Positions 1 to 9,668 are shown, counted from the first letter of the stretch. The stretch: DNA of 64,000 bases from Vibrio ostreae (GCF_019226825.1 NZ_CP076642.1:806001-870000); one strand, 5' to 3'. Made by a program: numbers and translations. The notes: a model not told the origin generated them from the sequence alone.

Positions 1-68
1 ATCTGGGCGGTAACCGTATCAGCCACTGGCCAGCTAATCTTACCCTGGGCGGCGCTGTCGCCCGCTGA
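1..68 (+). CDS. 3' end of an unidentified gene (partial)
   Basis: An open frame enters from the left edge (codons in phase from base 3) and stops at TGA 66-68, giving a tail that ends in LTLGGAVAR. It is followed 25 bases later by a good intrinsic terminator, which supports a real gene end on this strand. Only about 21 residues are visible and I do not recognise the family. Another reading frame could be the true one, so the call is weak. Confidence 0.3.
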   Translation, partial: LGGNRISHWPANLTLGGAVAR

Positions 69-90
69 GCCAGTACCATTCGGGAACAAA

Positions 91-118
91 AAAGAGAAGC
101 AGCTGCTTCTCTTTTTGT
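91..118. terminator. bidirectional intrinsic terminator
   Basis: A perfect 9-bp stem (94-102 paired with 103-111) is flanked by A-rich bases on the left and five Ts on the right. It sits between the tail of the partial left-edge gene and the tail of the minus-strand acyltransferase gene, so it can serve both. Confidence 0.8.
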
Positions 119-134
119 CCTTTATTATCAGGTG

Positions 135-1241
135 TTACTTGCGGTGACGCACCGGGTTGGCATAACTATCAAGCAAGTAAGGATGCGCACCTTCAGGCAG
201 ATGGGCCAGTTTCTCCTGCAGCTTAGCGCGCACCGCTGGCGTGATATCTTCATGTTCTTCACCTGCGGCCAGCAGATTAATCGGATACAGCTTATAGTGC
301 GTGTGGATCTGGCGGTCAATCTCTTGCGCCAGTGCCTCTGGAGTCTCATACGGCTGATCGATCACATCGCCAAACGCGACATGGATACGGCCTTTTTCAC
401 CGACAATACCCTGAATGATACTTTCGATATCTTCAAACTCTGATTTTTCGTACTTGCCGTGCGTGGCCTTCTCATACAGTTCGCGCGCTTTAGCAATATC
501 ACACGGGTCATTCTCATAAGAGATAGAGACCGGCACGATTTTCAGTGACTGAATGTAATCAGCAAACTCAGCTTTCTGTTTACGTCCTTCAACATGGAAC
601 ATTTTCAGGATCGCCGGATCGGTATAATCGTTGCCATCTTTGGCACGGCCTTCCTTCTGTGCAATCCAGATTGAGTTACCGGTCTCCAGCGAATGCTTAA
701 TGTAGGCTGACAAGGTACCCAGCGCTTTCATCATTTCACGCGGGCCCTTGGCGGAACGTTTCACAATAAAACTTTTGTTCAGCTTCATCAGTTCAGTGGC
801 ACATGGTTTCTTCAGCAGGTTATCGCCGATTGCAATACGTACAGTGCGATGCCCGGAAACATAAAGACCATAGTTTACCAGCGCCGGATCCATCGCGATA
901 TCACGGTGGTTAGAGATAAACAGGTACGAGGTACTTTTATCCAGCTTGTCGAGGCCACTGTATGTCACACCATGCGTGGTGTGCTCCAGCGTTTGATCAA
1001 GGTACTTTTTCACTTCCCGCTGAATAACATCAACGGACTTCAGTTTAGCCCATTTGAATTTCAGATAGGCTTTAACAAAAGGTCCCATCAGAGATTGCAG
1101 CCAAGCCGGCTGACGCTCAAAACGGTGCTGCAAAATGGCAGCGATAAACTCTTCGTCATTAATCAGACGATTAATGGCGGCAGGAATCTCTTCGTCATTG
1201 TAAGGACGAATGTCTACATAAGGATCGTTTGTTGAAGTCAT
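135..1241 (-). CDS. glycerol-3-phosphate/lysophospholipid acyltransferase family protein
   Basis: A 368-residue protein with a PlsC-type acyltransferase core. The acyl-transfer motif is seen as NHRDIAMDP around residue 112 (a variant of the usual NHx4D), and the second block as QKEGRAKDG near residue 195, where family members have an EG(T/S)R phosphate-binding loop. There is no signal peptide or clear membrane segment. Such proteins move acyl chains onto glycerol phosphate or lysophospholipids at the inner membrane; the exact substrate cannot be read from sequence. It is a single-gene unit, convergent with the left-edge gene and divergent from the cupin regulator at 1485. The ATG at 1241 is the only sensible start. 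Confidence 0.85.
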   Translation of the reverse strand: MTSTNDPYVDIRPYNDEEIPAAINRLINDEEFIAAILQHRFERQPAWLQSLMGPFVKAYLKFKWAKLKSVDVIQREVKKYLDQTLEHTTHGVTYSGLDKLDKSTSYLFISNHRDIAMDPALVNYGLYVSGHRTVRIAIGDNLLKKPCATELMKLNKSFIVKRSAKGPREMMKALGTLSAYIKHSLETGNSIWIAQKEGRAKDGNDYTDPAILKMFHVEGRKQKAEFADYIQSLKIVPVSISYENDPCDIAKARELYEKATHGKYEKSEFEDIESIIQGIVGEKGRIHVAFGDVIDQPYETPEALAQEIDRQIHTHYKLYPINLLAAGEEHEDITPAVRAKLQEKLAHLPEGAHPYLLDSYANPVRHRK

Positions 1242-1484
1242 ATTATTTTACATCAAATAAAAAGCTGGCCTATTCTACGCGTAGTCACCATCAGTCGCAG
1301 CTATCGTTACCACATAATTCACAAGGTCAGACCAGAACACGTGATAAAGGTTTCTTAAAAGTGACAGAAATATTTCCGCCTGTCACAACTCTCAGTAGGC
1401 TTATTTCATACCACTTCACTGGGTATTTGGCTTTTTTCAGGGAAAGCGTTACCCTTAGCGCCCTTCTATTGCTCGAGGCTATCC

Positions 1485-2111
1485 ATGAACTACGCTATCC
1501 AATCTGAAACGTGCTTATTTCCCTACCTTGAAGCCACGTCGCGTAAGCGCGCCGTTAAGCACAGCCTGATTCATGTGGAGCGTGGTTTAGTGCTGGTCAA
1601 ACTCGGCAAGCAGGAATACGCCATTGAGGCGGATCAAGCGCTGTGGATACCGATCGACTGTCTGAGTGCACTGACGTTTTTCCCCAACACACAAATTCAG
1701 CGTATCGATTTTTCGGTTCGATTGCCTGATACCTTTCCGCATCAGGCGGGCCTGGTTAAACATAGCGAACTTAGCCGGGCGGTACTTAACCGTCTGCGAC
1801 AACTTGCTAGTGATCAGCAAGTCAGCCGTGAAGACGAAGTGTATCTGCATTTACTGCAAGTGATAAAAAGCGAAGTAAAAAACTTTGAACCTAAGCTGCC
1901 TCATTCGACATTTAATCAGTCTTTAGCCGCCTGGTCACCACAGGCACACCATGGGTTAAGCAAAGAACAGCATTTAGTCTTGCTGGTACGTGAAGCGATG
2001 AAACGTCGCCAGTCAGGCGGAAAAGAAGCGCAAATCGTTGCCGAACTGTTTGCTGACAACAACAGCCAGTATCAGCAGATGTGTCAGATCGTACTAGGTA
2101 AAACGCTCTAG
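1485..2111 (+). CDS. AraC-type cupin-domain protein with reduced C-terminus
   Basis: A 208-residue protein whose first ~100 residues resemble the cupin sensor of AraC-family regulators (HVERGLVLVKLGKQ, then ALWIPIDCLSALTFF, the position where family members carry 'WIPPG' followed by the barrel end). The remaining ~100 residues contain LSKEQHLVLLVREAMKRR and AELFADNNSQYQQMCQIVLG, which could be a shortened or diverged helix-turn-helix; a canonical two-HTH AraC C-terminus is absent. A transcription-factor role is therefore inferred. It is transcribed alone, followed by the inverted repeat at 2166-2194. Confidence 0.65.
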   Translation: MNYAIQSETCLFPYLEATSRKRAVKHSLIHVERGLVLVKLGKQEYAIEADQALWIPIDCLSALTFFPNTQIQRIDFSVRLPDTFPHQAGLVKHSELSRAVLNRLRQLASDQQVSREDEVYLHLLQVIKSEVKNFEPKLPHSTFNQSLAAWSPQAHHGLSKEQHLVLLVREAMKRRQSGGKEAQIVAELFADNNSQYQQMCQIVLGKTL

Positions 2112-2165
2112 GCTCCAGCACGAAGCGCAGCAGCCAACAGCACTGGATATCAGTCAGGACAGCGT

Positions 2166-2194
2166 TCAACCGGCGTGACTCTCACGCCGGTTGA
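2166..2194. terminator. convergent inverted repeat, possible terminator
   Basis: A 12-bp GC-rich stem with a short loop lies between the convergent genes ending at 2111 and 2257. There is no T-run on either side, so termination would be weak or factor-assisted. Confidence 0.4.
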
Positions 2195-2256
2195 GTCGAT
2201 TAAGCTACAATCTTGAAGCCCAGTCGGTTGAAGACCAGTCTCCCAGCCTCAAATTG

Positions 2257-4077
2257 CTAACCAACAATTTCGACGTCTGTCTCCGGGACGCAGCAACACG
2301 CCAGCACCACACCCATATGACGTTCATGCGCCGGCAGCGCCGGCACCTGAGGTTGATGCACCTTGCCCGATTGTACTGTGACTTTACAGGCGCCACACAA
2401 ACCGGCGCGACAACTGCTTTCGATGTGAATACCGGCTTCTTCTGCCTGATCAAGCAGTGGCGCCTGATTATTGCCGCTGAACACTTTTCCATTAATGCTA
2501 AGCTGAACGGTTTTAAGCTCTTTTGGCGCCGTTAGCGCGACACCAAAGGCTTCCTGATGATAAGCCGTTTGCGGCAGTCCCTGTTTGAGCAGCAAATTTT
2601 TCGCCTTTTGCATAAAACCATCCGGCCCGCACACAAACACCTGACGCTGAGTTACCTCTTTCACTTGCTTGAGGTGAGACAGCGAAAAACGCCCCTTCAG
2701 ACCAAACCAGTCCAGCGGTGCCTGGGTAAGCGAAATAAAGACTTTAAGGCCGGTAAACTGGCTTTCCAGTTGTTTCAGCTCGTCACGCACCGGGATATCT
2801 GCCACTGAACGACACTGGTGGTAAAACACGACGTCGTCGATTTGATCATGATCCGCCAGATAACGCAGCATCGACAGCATCGGGGTCACCCCACTGCCAG
2901 CCGACAACAACAGCAGTGGCTGACGCGACTGACTCCCATCGAGGTGAAAGCTGCCATCCGGCGCTTCGGTCGTTAATGCATCACCAACTTGCAGATGATT
3001 CACCAGCCAGTTCGACACCCGGCCACCATCAATACGCTTGACCGAAATCGCCAGACGTCCGGGACGCGAAGGACTGGATGACAAGGTATAACGGCGTGCT
3101 ATCCGCTCCCCTTCGATCACCAGCTCAATCGGCAGATGCTGCCCAGGCAGGTAAGCCGGCAACTCACCCTGCTGCGGCTCAAGCCAGAAGGTAACGAAAT
3201 CACGCGCGATTTCTTCCCGCTCCACGCAAGTCATGCGGTAATGACGCAGCCCCTGATCCTGATACGCTTCTTTTTCTTTGTATTCCAATACTTGCACCAC
3301 ATCACCGGCGCGAATCATGCCTTCATTTTTCGCCACCAGGTTCTGGCCAAAAAACACTCCGCCACGCTCGTTGGCGCGAAATTGCGATAAGGTGCGCAGT
3401 GGCTCCTGAGTGGGACGAAATGTGCCCGTTTCCACATCCACCGTAGTCAGAATACAGCGCTCACAGGGCTTCACCGCTTCAAACTCGACGTCGCCAATCC
3501 GAATCCGTTTCCAGCCGTCCTCGGCGAATGGTTCCGTCCCGGACACCACCAGATTCGTACGGAATTGATCCATACTGTGGCGCTCCGGACTGCGGCGATT
3601 GAGCTCTTCGAGGGAGCCTTCACTGATCACCAACAGCGGATAACCGTCGGCAAAGCTGACGTTACTGCCGACTTTTTCCCGCACCCGGTTAGACTGCTGG
3701 CCACTAAACAGTAACTCAACCCGCTGACCCAACACCTCGCTGAACCAGTCATCCGCTTCATCGGTGGTGGTATAGGCAATAAAGTTATCTTTCCAAACCT
3801 GTGCCGGCGCTTCCTGCAACTTGAAATCCACATAACGCAGCGTCAGCGGCGGCTTATCTTGCGCAGTAAAGATCAAGCCATCCGGGGTCAGAGTCGAATG
3901 CACTTTCACCATCGCGGGATACTTGCGCGCCGTGACCATGCTGCCATCAGCCAGCGCCACCATAAAACGGCGGTCAAACATCAGCCCCTGCTTTTCTACC
4001 CAGGCGGTAGACAGAGCGATGCCGGCTACTGACTTAACCGGATAGACATTAATTTGAGAGAGATGAGCGGACGACAT
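2257..4077 (-). CDS. MOSC domain / ferredoxin-NAD(P) reductase / 2Fe-2S fusion protein
   Basis: A 606-residue fusion. Residues ~1-120 are a MOSC N-terminal beta-barrel and ~125-265 a MOSC domain (conserved KPCERC around 205, the probable molybdenum-cofactor ligand site). Residues ~280-385 form an FAD-binding domain with RRYTLSSS, ~385-495 an NAD(P)-binding domain (SAGSGVTPMLSML), and ~520-606 a plant-type ferredoxin with CRAGLCGAC plus a late Cys for the 2Fe-2S cluster. E. coli YcbX has MOSC plus ferredoxin only; here the reductase is built in, so the protein can in principle carry electrons from NAD(P)H to the Mo site in one chain. YcbX-type proteins reduce N-hydroxylated compounds; that role is inferred. 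Cytoplasmic, single gene, divergent from pyrC. Confidence 0.9.
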   Translation of the reverse strand: MSSAHLSQINVYPVKSVAGIALSTAWVEKQGLMFDRRFMVALADGSMVTARKYPAMVKVHSTLTPDGLIFTAQDKPPLTLRYVDFKLQEAPAQVWKDNFIAYTTTDEADDWFSEVLGQRVELLFSGQQSNRVREKVGSNVSFADGYPLLVISEGSLEELNRRSPERHSMDQFRTNLVVSGTEPFAEDGWKRIRIGDVEFEAVKPCERCILTTVDVETGTFRPTQEPLRTLSQFRANERGGVFFGQNLVAKNEGMIRAGDVVQVLEYKEKEAYQDQGLRHYRMTCVEREEIARDFVTFWLEPQQGELPAYLPGQHLPIELVIEGERIARRYTLSSSPSRPGRLAISVKRIDGGRVSNWLVNHLQVGDALTTEAPDGSFHLDGSQSRQPLLLLSAGSGVTPMLSMLRYLADHDQIDDVVFYHQCRSVADIPVRDELKQLESQFTGLKVFISLTQAPLDWFGLKGRFSLSHLKQVKEVTQRQVFVCGPDGFMQKAKNLLLKQGLPQTAYHQEAFGVALTAPKELKTVQLSINGKVFSGNNQAPLLDQAEEAGIHIESSCRAGLCGACKVTVQSGKVHQPQVPALPAHERHMGVVLACCCVPETDVEIVG

Positions 4078-4288
4078 GGCATTTCCTTAGCGCAATAAGA
4101 ATGAGATATGATGCGGTGATAATAATTCGATGTGTGAGGTGATAATAAAACAATTTCACGCTGACGACTAACCTGCTTGCATAATGGAGAGATACGGCGA
4201 TAAAAAGTGAGAAAAATGCCGCTTTCAGACGAAGATCAAATTAAGGGGTGAAATTGGCCCCCTTTTCCTCTATCATCCTGTCGCCTAA

Positions 4289-4304
4289 ACGGAAGCGTTT
4301 GCGT
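4289..4304. promoter_or_regulatory. PurR operator-like site upstream of pyrC
   Basis: The 16-mer ACGGAAGCGTTTGCGT matches the PurR palindrome (reverse complement ACGCAAACGCTTCCGT). It lies 82-97 bases before the pyrC start, as expected for purine-responsive control of pyrimidine synthesis known for pyrC in enterobacteria. The 308-bp space 4078-4385 otherwise holds only divergent promoter sequence and a short GC-rich stem at 4243-4266. Confidence 0.7.
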
Positions 4305-4385
4305 CATACGGACATCCGCGTTTTTTGCGGTCAGGCAGACAGTTTAGGCTCCAATCACTCAACGACTTCATGGTGGGAGCAATAC

Positions 4386-5414
4386 ATGACAACACTTACG
4401 ATCACTCGTCCTGACGACTGGCACGTTCACCTGCGCGATGGCGAGGTCCTGACCGATACAGTACGTGATATCAGCCGCTACAACGGACGCGCGCTAATCA
4501 TGCCCAATACTGTCCCACCTGTGATTAATACCGAAATGGCGCTGGCCTACCGCGAGCGTATCATGAACGCGCAGCCACAAGGCCAGTTTGAGCCGCTGAT
4601 GTCACTCTACCTGACTGACAACACCAGCGCAGACGATATCCGCAGCGCCAAGGCATCCGGTGCCGTTGTCGCTGCCAAGCTTTACCCGGCGGGCGCCACC
4701 ACCAACTCAGACTCTGGTGTCACCTCAGCGAAAAATATTTACCCTGTACTGCAAGCGATGCAGGAAGAAGGGTTGCTGCTGCTGGTGCACGGCGAAGTGA
4801 CTACGCACGATATTGACATTTTCGACCGTGAAAAAACCTTCCTAGACACCGTACTGGCTCCGATCGTGCACGATTTCCCGAATCTGAAAATAGTCCTCGA
4901 GCACATCACCACGGCCGATGCTGTCGAGTTCGTCAACAAAGCCGGTGACAACGTCGCGGCAACGATCACCGCGCATCACCTGATGTACAACCGTAACCAC
5001 ATGCTGGTTGGCGGTATCCGCCCGCACTTTTACTGCCTGCCAATCCTGAAACGCGCGACCCACCAGCACGCGTTGGTTGCAGCCGCGACCTCAGGCAGCA
5101 AGAAATTTTTCCTTGGCACCGATTCAGCGCCGCATTCCAAGGGCAAAAAAGAGACGGCCTGTGGCTGTGCCGGTTCGTACACCGCACACGCGGCACTGGA
5201 ACTGTATGCGGAAGTATTCGAACAGGAAGGTAAGCTTGATCAACTGGAAGCCTTCGCCAGCCACAATGGCCCGGATTTCTACGGTCTGCCGCGTAACAGC
5301 GACACCGTTACCCTAAGCAAACAAGCCTGGAACGTGCCAGCGGAAATGCCGTTTGGCGGCGAAACCGTAGTGCCGATTCGTGGCGGCGAACAGGTGCTGT
5401 GGACAGTCAAATAA
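4386..5414 (+). CDS. pyrC: dihydroorotase
   Basis: A 342-residue type II dihydroorotase that closes carbamoyl-aspartate to dihydroorotate in de novo pyrimidine synthesis. Zinc ligands are visible: DWHVHLRDG near residue 13 (HxH), the carbamylated-lysine site [16 protein letters not shown] near 100, His in LLLVHGEV and LEHITTADA, and the catalytic Asp in GTDSAPHSK near 250. An upstream in-frame extension exists, but the ATG at 4386, preceded by GGGAGCAATAC, gives the family's normal N-terminus and length. It follows a PurR-like box and ends just before a strong terminator. Cytoplasmic. Confidence 0.97.
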   Translation: MTTLTITRPDDWHVHLRDGEVLTDTVRDISRYNGRALIMPNTVPPVINTEMALAYRERIMNAQPQGQFEPLMSLYLTDNTSADDIRSAKASGAVVAAKLYPAGATTNSDSGVTSAKNIYPVLQAMQEEGLLLLVHGEVTTHDIDIFDREKTFLDTVLAPIVHDFPNLKIVLEHITTADAVEFVNKAGDNVAATITAHHLMYNRNHMLVGGIRPHFYCLPILKRATHQHALVAAATSGSKKFFLGTDSAPHSKGKKETACGCAGSYTAHAALELYAEVFEQEGKLDQLEAFASHNGPDFYGLPRNSDTVTLSKQAWNVPAEMPFGGETVVPIRGGEQVLWTVK

Positions 5415-5458
5415 CCGTGACCACTGAGTCAGTAGCCTAACGGCCGAAAACAAACGCA

Positions 5459-5486
5459 AAGAAGAGGCTTCGCCTCTTCTTTTTTA
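5459..5486 (+). terminator. pyrC terminator
   Basis: GAAGAGGC / GCCTCTTC stem with a tight TTC loop followed by six Ts. The A-run on the other side makes it usable for the minus-strand direction as well. Confidence 0.85.
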
Positions 5487-5600
5487 TTGCACTGATTGGC
5501 AACGTTGCATAACTGGTGACTGGCAGAGAAGAAAAGCGTTAGTCTATTCATTCACTAGTAAATCACCATTGAAATGTTTTATCTTGTCGATAACGACAAC

Positions 5601-6509
5601 TTAGTGACCGCGTACTTTGTGCACGACTTCCATCACCGCCACCACAAGCAGACCTGCCACGACCCCAATCAGCCCGTTCAGCAGCGCCGGAACCAAGTCT
5701 GAAACCAGGGTAAGCTCCGGAATACGCATAATCACAGGCTCAATCCAGTGATGAATGACCGGCACGTTATGCACCACGATACCACCACCGACCAAAAACA
5801 TCGCTGCGGTCCCCACCACTGTCAAACCTTTCATTAGCTTAGGCGCGAACGCGACTAAGGCTGCTCCTATCACTGCCAGACCACCTTTACCCTGAGATTT
5901 ACGCTCCAGATAAAAACCAAGATCGTCGAGTTTGACAATCCCGGCCACCAGGCCATACACACCGGCCGTCATGATCACCGCAATCAGGCTGACCACCGCA
6001 ATCTGGGTCAACATCGCGTATCCCTGCACTGTGCCCAGCGCAATGACGATAATCTCCGCAGAAAGAATAAAATCGGTCCGGATCGCCCCCTGAACCTTTT
6101 TGGTTTCATACTCCTCAAGACTAACCTGACTGAGCTCTTCCATCGCCTGCTCAGGCTGTTTCTTTGGCTGCGGGTGAAACAGCTTCTCCAGCACTTTCTC
6201 CGCCCCCTCATAACAGAGGAACAAGCCGCCCAGCAACAGCAAAGGCATGATAAGCCAGGGCGCAACAGAGCTGATGATCAGCGCCGCAGGCACCAAAATA
6301 CATTTATTACGAAATGAACCTTTGGCAACCGCCCAGACCACCGGAATTTCCCGTTCAGCGGCAACGCCTGACACTTGCTGTGCATTGAGCGCCAAATCAT
6401 CGCCCAGCACACCCGCAGTTTTTTTGGCGGCCATCTTGGACATCACTGCTACATCATCCAGCACGGTCGCGATATCATCTAACAGGGTTAATAAACTTGC
6501 ACCAGCCAT
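5601..6509 (-). CDS. DUF808 (YedI-type) inner-membrane protein
   Basis: A 302-residue multi-pass membrane protein of the DUF808/YedI family. The N-terminus MAGASLLTLLDDIATVLDD and the following KKTAGVLGDDLALNA are hallmarks of the family. At least six hydrophobic stretches are visible from ~75 to 300, with a charged cytoplasmic loop (~115-150). The biochemical function is unknown. It is monocistronic, divergent from the M14-type peptidase gene at 6691. Confidence 0.9.
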   Translation of the reverse strand: MAGASLLTLLDDIATVLDDVAVMSKMAAKKTAGVLGDDLALNAQQVSGVAAEREIPVVWAVAKGSFRNKCILVPAALIISSVAPWLIMPLLLLGGLFLCYEGAEKVLEKLFHPQPKKQPEQAMEELSQVSLEEYETKKVQGAIRTDFILSAEIIVIALGTVQGYAMLTQIAVVSLIAVIMTAGVYGLVAGIVKLDDLGFYLERKSQGKGGLAVIGAALVAFAPKLMKGLTVVGTAAMFLVGGGIVVHNVPVIHHWIEPVIMRIPELTLVSDLVPALLNGLIGVVAGLLVVAVMEVVHKVRGH

Positions 6510-6690
6510 TCTCGTCTCTTCATCTCGGTTTAATCAAACAATACGCAACGAAATGTAACATCATCCGGGCCTGTGCGCGAAATAAAGCCGGCTTTTTTCT
6601 CGTGCCGCTACCGTTGGTAACGCCCGCTACTTGTCTCAGCAGATAACTGGGATTACTCTTGGTTTTTTCTCCTTAGTCACAGGGAAAGTT

Positions 6691-7605
6691 ATGCACAGTG
6701 CTTACACTTATCCAATCGGAACCCCAGGTCAGAAATGGGGTGATGAAGAACGCCAGACCTGGCGTGCTCAAACCAGTATCAAACGCGAATATCAGCAGCT
6801 GGTAATACCTGAAATCGAAGCCTTACGCGCTCGGTTTGATGTGGTTCAGTATGGCGCGCTCTCTTATGATCCAGCGCGCTATCCGCTGTGGTGTGTGAAA
6901 ACCCGCGCCTGGCAGGATGACAAACCAACGGTACTGATCACTGGCGGTGTGCACGGCTACGAAACCAGCGGCGTGCATGGTGCGCTGCAGTTTCTGGCCA
7001 CAGAGGCGAGCCGCTTTGAAAGCGAGGTCAATCTCGTGGTAGCGCCATGTGTCAGCCCTTGGGGTTATGAGACCATCAATCGCTGGAACCCGAATGCGCT
7101 CGATCCGAACCGTTCGTTCTATCCGGGCAGCCCGGCGGAAGAGTCTGCCGCGTTGATGGCACTGGTGGCTGAACTGCCAGATATTTTGCTGCATATTGAT
7201 CTGCACGAAACCACCGACACGGATGAAAGCGAGTTCCGCCCGGCACTGGCCGCACGTGATGGTATTGCCTATGTCGCCGGCTCGATTCCGGACGGCTTCT
7301 ACACGGTCGGCGACAGCGATAAACCGCAACTGGCCTTGCAGACGGCTATCATCGAGGCGGTGCGCAAGGTGACCCACATTGCACCAAGCGACGAGAACGG
7401 CCAGCTGATTGGCTCCGATGCGGTTCAGGAAGGCGTGATTCTCTATCCGATGAAAAAACTGGGCTTGTGTGGCGGCGTCACCGATTGTACGTACACTTCA
7501 ACCACCGAAGTCTATCCAGACAGCCCGCAGGTGACTGCTCAGGAATGCAATGACGCGCAGGTCGCGGCGGTGGTCGGCGCGCTGGAGTACGTGCTAGCCC
7601 AGTGA
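6691..7605 (+). CDS. M14-family metallopeptidase-like protein
   Basis: A 304-residue protein of the zinc carboxypeptidase/succinylglutamate desuccinylase fold. The zinc motif is seen as ITGGVHGYETSG around residue 90 (HxxE) and the third ligand as LHIDLHETTDTDESEF near 170. No signal peptide, so a cytoplasmic peptide- or amide-hydrolase is likely; substrate unknown. The ATG at 6691, preceded by AGGGAAAGTT, was chosen over an upstream in-frame extension. It stands alone, convergent with the AraC regulator at 7681. Confidence 0.85.
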   Translation: MHSAYTYPIGTPGQKWGDEERQTWRAQTSIKREYQQLVIPEIEALRARFDVVQYGALSYDPARYPLWCVKTRAWQDDKPTVLITGGVHGYETSGVHGALQFLATEASRFESEVNLVVAPCVSPWGYETINRWNPNALDPNRSFYPGSPAEESAALMALVAELPDILLHIDLHETTDTDESEFRPALAARDGIAYVAGSIPDGFYTVGDSDKPQLALQTAIIEAVRKVTHIAPSDENGQLIGSDAVQEGVILYPMKKLGLCGGVTDCTYTSTTEVYPDSPQVTAQECNDAQVAAVVGALEYVLAQ

Positions 7606-7680
7606 TAAGCATGGTGCATAGCACGCCGCGGATAATGGCGTGCCACGGATAACACTGGTCGACACTCTCCATCATCGGTC

Positions 7681-8469
7681 CTAAAGCAGGCGGTTTTTGT
7701 ATTGCTCCGGGGTCTGCCCGGAGTATTTTTTAAACATCGAGATAAACGGACTGGCCTGGTTGTAGCCTAAAGTCAGTGCGACTTCTTTGACCGAATGACC
7801 GCTGCGCAGCAATTCCATGGAATACAGATAACGGACCCGCAGACGCCACTCGGTAAAGCTCATACCCAATTCAGCCTGACAATGGCGTGCCAGTGTGCGT
7901 TCCGTTGCATGGACTTTTTCCGCCCACTGCTGCAGGCTGGTGTCATCGGTGGGGCTCTCTTCCACGGCCGCCAGGATGGGTGCCAAATACTTATTATTAC
8001 TTGATGGCAGAAAATGGTGCTGGCTTTCCTGAGTCGCCAGTTGATCGAGCAGCACCTGAACCAGACGTTTATCCTGCAGTGATTCTGCCACGCTTATCTG
8101 GCGGCGACGAAAATCATCAATAATCGCTGACACGATCGGGGTGACTTTGATTAAGCAGGTCCGGCTCGGAAACGCCGTGGTCATATCGGCAGCAATGTTG
8201 AGCGAACAGTACTCGATTGGCTTACGGTTAAAACTTTTATGCCGGATACCCGCCGGAACCCAAATCGCCAGATGAGGTGGTGCGAGAAAACGGGTGTCCT
8301 GCGCTTCCATCTCCAGAATACCACCAGATATCAGTTGCACCTGGCCCCAGGCATGACTGTGCTCACGGGTTTCTGTGTTGGACAGAAAGGCTTCAAAATT
8401 CATAAATACATCGGAGGGTGCCTGCTCAATCGACAAAGAGGGGTGAAGGTTTCTGGCGCGTTTTCTCAA
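7681..8469 (-). CDS. AraC-family transcriptional regulator
   Basis: About 262 residues: cupin sensor at ~45-110 (HSHAWGQVQLISGGILEME, FLAPPHLAIWVPAGIRH) and a C-terminal double HTH with the family signature ending in FISMFKKYSGQTPEQYK. The start is uncertain. A TTG at 8469 has a good ribosome site (GGAAG five bases upstream) and follows a TATAAT-like sequence; the first ATG in this frame is at 8403 but lacks a ribosome site and would cut into residues that look conserved (SLSIEQAPSDVF). The gene is divergent from the EamA transporter at 8684, which it probably controls. Confidence 0.85.
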   Translation of the reverse strand: MRKRARNLHPSLSIEQAPSDVFMNFEAFLSNTETREHSHAWGQVQLISGGILEMEAQDTRFLAPPHLAIWVPAGIRHKSFNRKPIEYCSLNIAADMTTAFPSRTCLIKVTPIVSAIIDDFRRRQISVAESLQDKRLVQVLLDQLATQESQHHFLPSSNNKYLAPILAAVEESPTDDTSLQQWAEKVHATERTLARHCQAELGMSFTEWRLRVRYLYSMELLRSGHSVKEVALTLGYNQASPFISMFKKYSGQTPEQYKNRLL

Positions 8470-8683
8470 AGTTGTCTTCCTATCGCTCGCGATGTCTTTT
8501 TGAAGATATATATAATTATATAGACCTGTCACACTTAACGCCAATACTACTTGATATCGACATCACCTGGCATCAGGGTCGTTGGCTAGCCAGGTCAGCA
8601 GGTGTCACATCAATTCGGTAGCAGCACGCAATCGTAATTCATACATTGTCTTTATCGATTTACTTCAGAACGTTGAGGCTGAC

Positions 8684-9595
8684 ATGATCTATCTCTTACC
8701 TATGTTTACAGTACTGATTTGGGGGGCCAACACCCTGGTCAATAAACTGGCCTCCCACATTATCGAACCCAGTGCCATGAGCTTTTACCGCTGGCTGCTG
8801 GCGATGGTGATTCTGACTCCGCTCTGCTTGCCCGGTGTACTTCGGCAATGGACGATTATTCGTCCTTACCTGGCTAAACTCGCGTTCCTGTCGCTGCTGG
8901 GCATGGCGCTAAACCAATCGCTTGGTTACTACGCCGGTCTCACCACCAGCGCTTCAAATATGTCATTAATCACTTCACTGATCCCTCTGCTGAGTATCTT
9001 CTTCAGTGTGCCGCTGCTGGGTAAACGTCTCTCTGCACTGAGTATCGTCGGTGCCGTGCTATCGCTGGCCGGGTTGGCATTTATGCTTGGCCAGGGTGAC
9101 CTGCTGTTTTTTATCGATCAGGATATCACCCAAGGTGACGGTCTGATGGTCCTGTCGGCGGCGGTCTACGCCCTGTACTGCGTGCTGCTTAAGCGCTGGA
9201 AAATGCCATTCAGCAACTGGACACTGATCTACCTGCAAGGCTCTCTGGCGGTGGTCATGCTGGCACCACTCTGGCTGACCAGCGAGCACTTACTACCACC
9301 GCAAGAGTCGTTGCCATTGATCGCCTACGCAGGTATTGCCGCCTCCTTACTGGCGCCATGGATGTGGGTCAAAGCCATCGACGTGCTCGGAGCTGACTCG
9401 ACCGCTATATTTATGAACCTGCTGCCTGTGGTGTCGGTAGCGCTGGCAGCAGGGTTGCTGGATGAACAGATCCACGTCTATCATCTGCTGGGCGGTCTCA
9501 TGGTGCTGAGCGGGGTGATTCTGGCTCAGATCAAGCGTCCGCTGCGCAGCACTCCGCCAGCCACTGCCTTACCGCTTACCTCACCACGACCTTAA
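8684..9595 (+). CDS. EamA/DMT-family transporter
   Basis: A 303-residue integral membrane protein with about ten hydrophobic segments in two EamA repeats (first ~5-135, second ~150-285), as in drug/metabolite exporters. MIYLLPMFTVLIWGANTLVNK is the typical first helix. Substrate cannot be assigned. The ATG at 8684 starts directly with the first helix, and the upstream in-frame sequence is not family-like. Divergent from the AraC regulator at 7681; one of four EamA-regulator pairs in this window. Confidence 0.92.
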   Translation: MIYLLPMFTVLIWGANTLVNKLASHIIEPSAMSFYRWLLAMVILTPLCLPGVLRQWTIIRPYLAKLAFLSLLGMALNQSLGYYAGLTTSASNMSLITSLIPLLSIFFSVPLLGKRLSALSIVGAVLSLAGLAFMLGQGDLLFFIDQDITQGDGLMVLSAAVYALYCVLLKRWKMPFSNWTLIYLQGSLAVVMLAPLWLTSEHLLPPQESLPLIAYAGIAASLLAPWMWVKAIDVLGADSTAIFMNLLPVVSVALAAGLLDEQIHVYHLLGGLMVLSGVILAQIKRPLRSTPPATALPLTSPRP

Positions 9596-9641
9596 ACAGC
9601 TCACCGACAGTATAACCCGCTGGCCGGACTCGGAATTTGAT

Positions 9642-9668
9642 AAAAACGCGCATTGAGGCGCGTTTTTT
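9642..9668 (+). terminator. terminator after EamA transporter
   Basis: ACGCGC / GCGCGT stem around ATTGAG, followed by six Ts and preceded by five As. Confidence 0.8.

Noticed and set aside
4243..4266. AAGGGG/CCCCTT stem followed by TTTT upstream of pyrC, attenuator-like
   Set aside because: The stem is short with a 12-base loop, no gene ends before it on either strand, and it lies upstream of the PurR-like site; not strong enough to call.
8404..8544. Longer N-terminus of the AraC regulator from a TTG at 8544
   Set aside because: It would place the start upstream of the apparent TATAAT element and lacks a ribosome site; TTG 8469 fits better.
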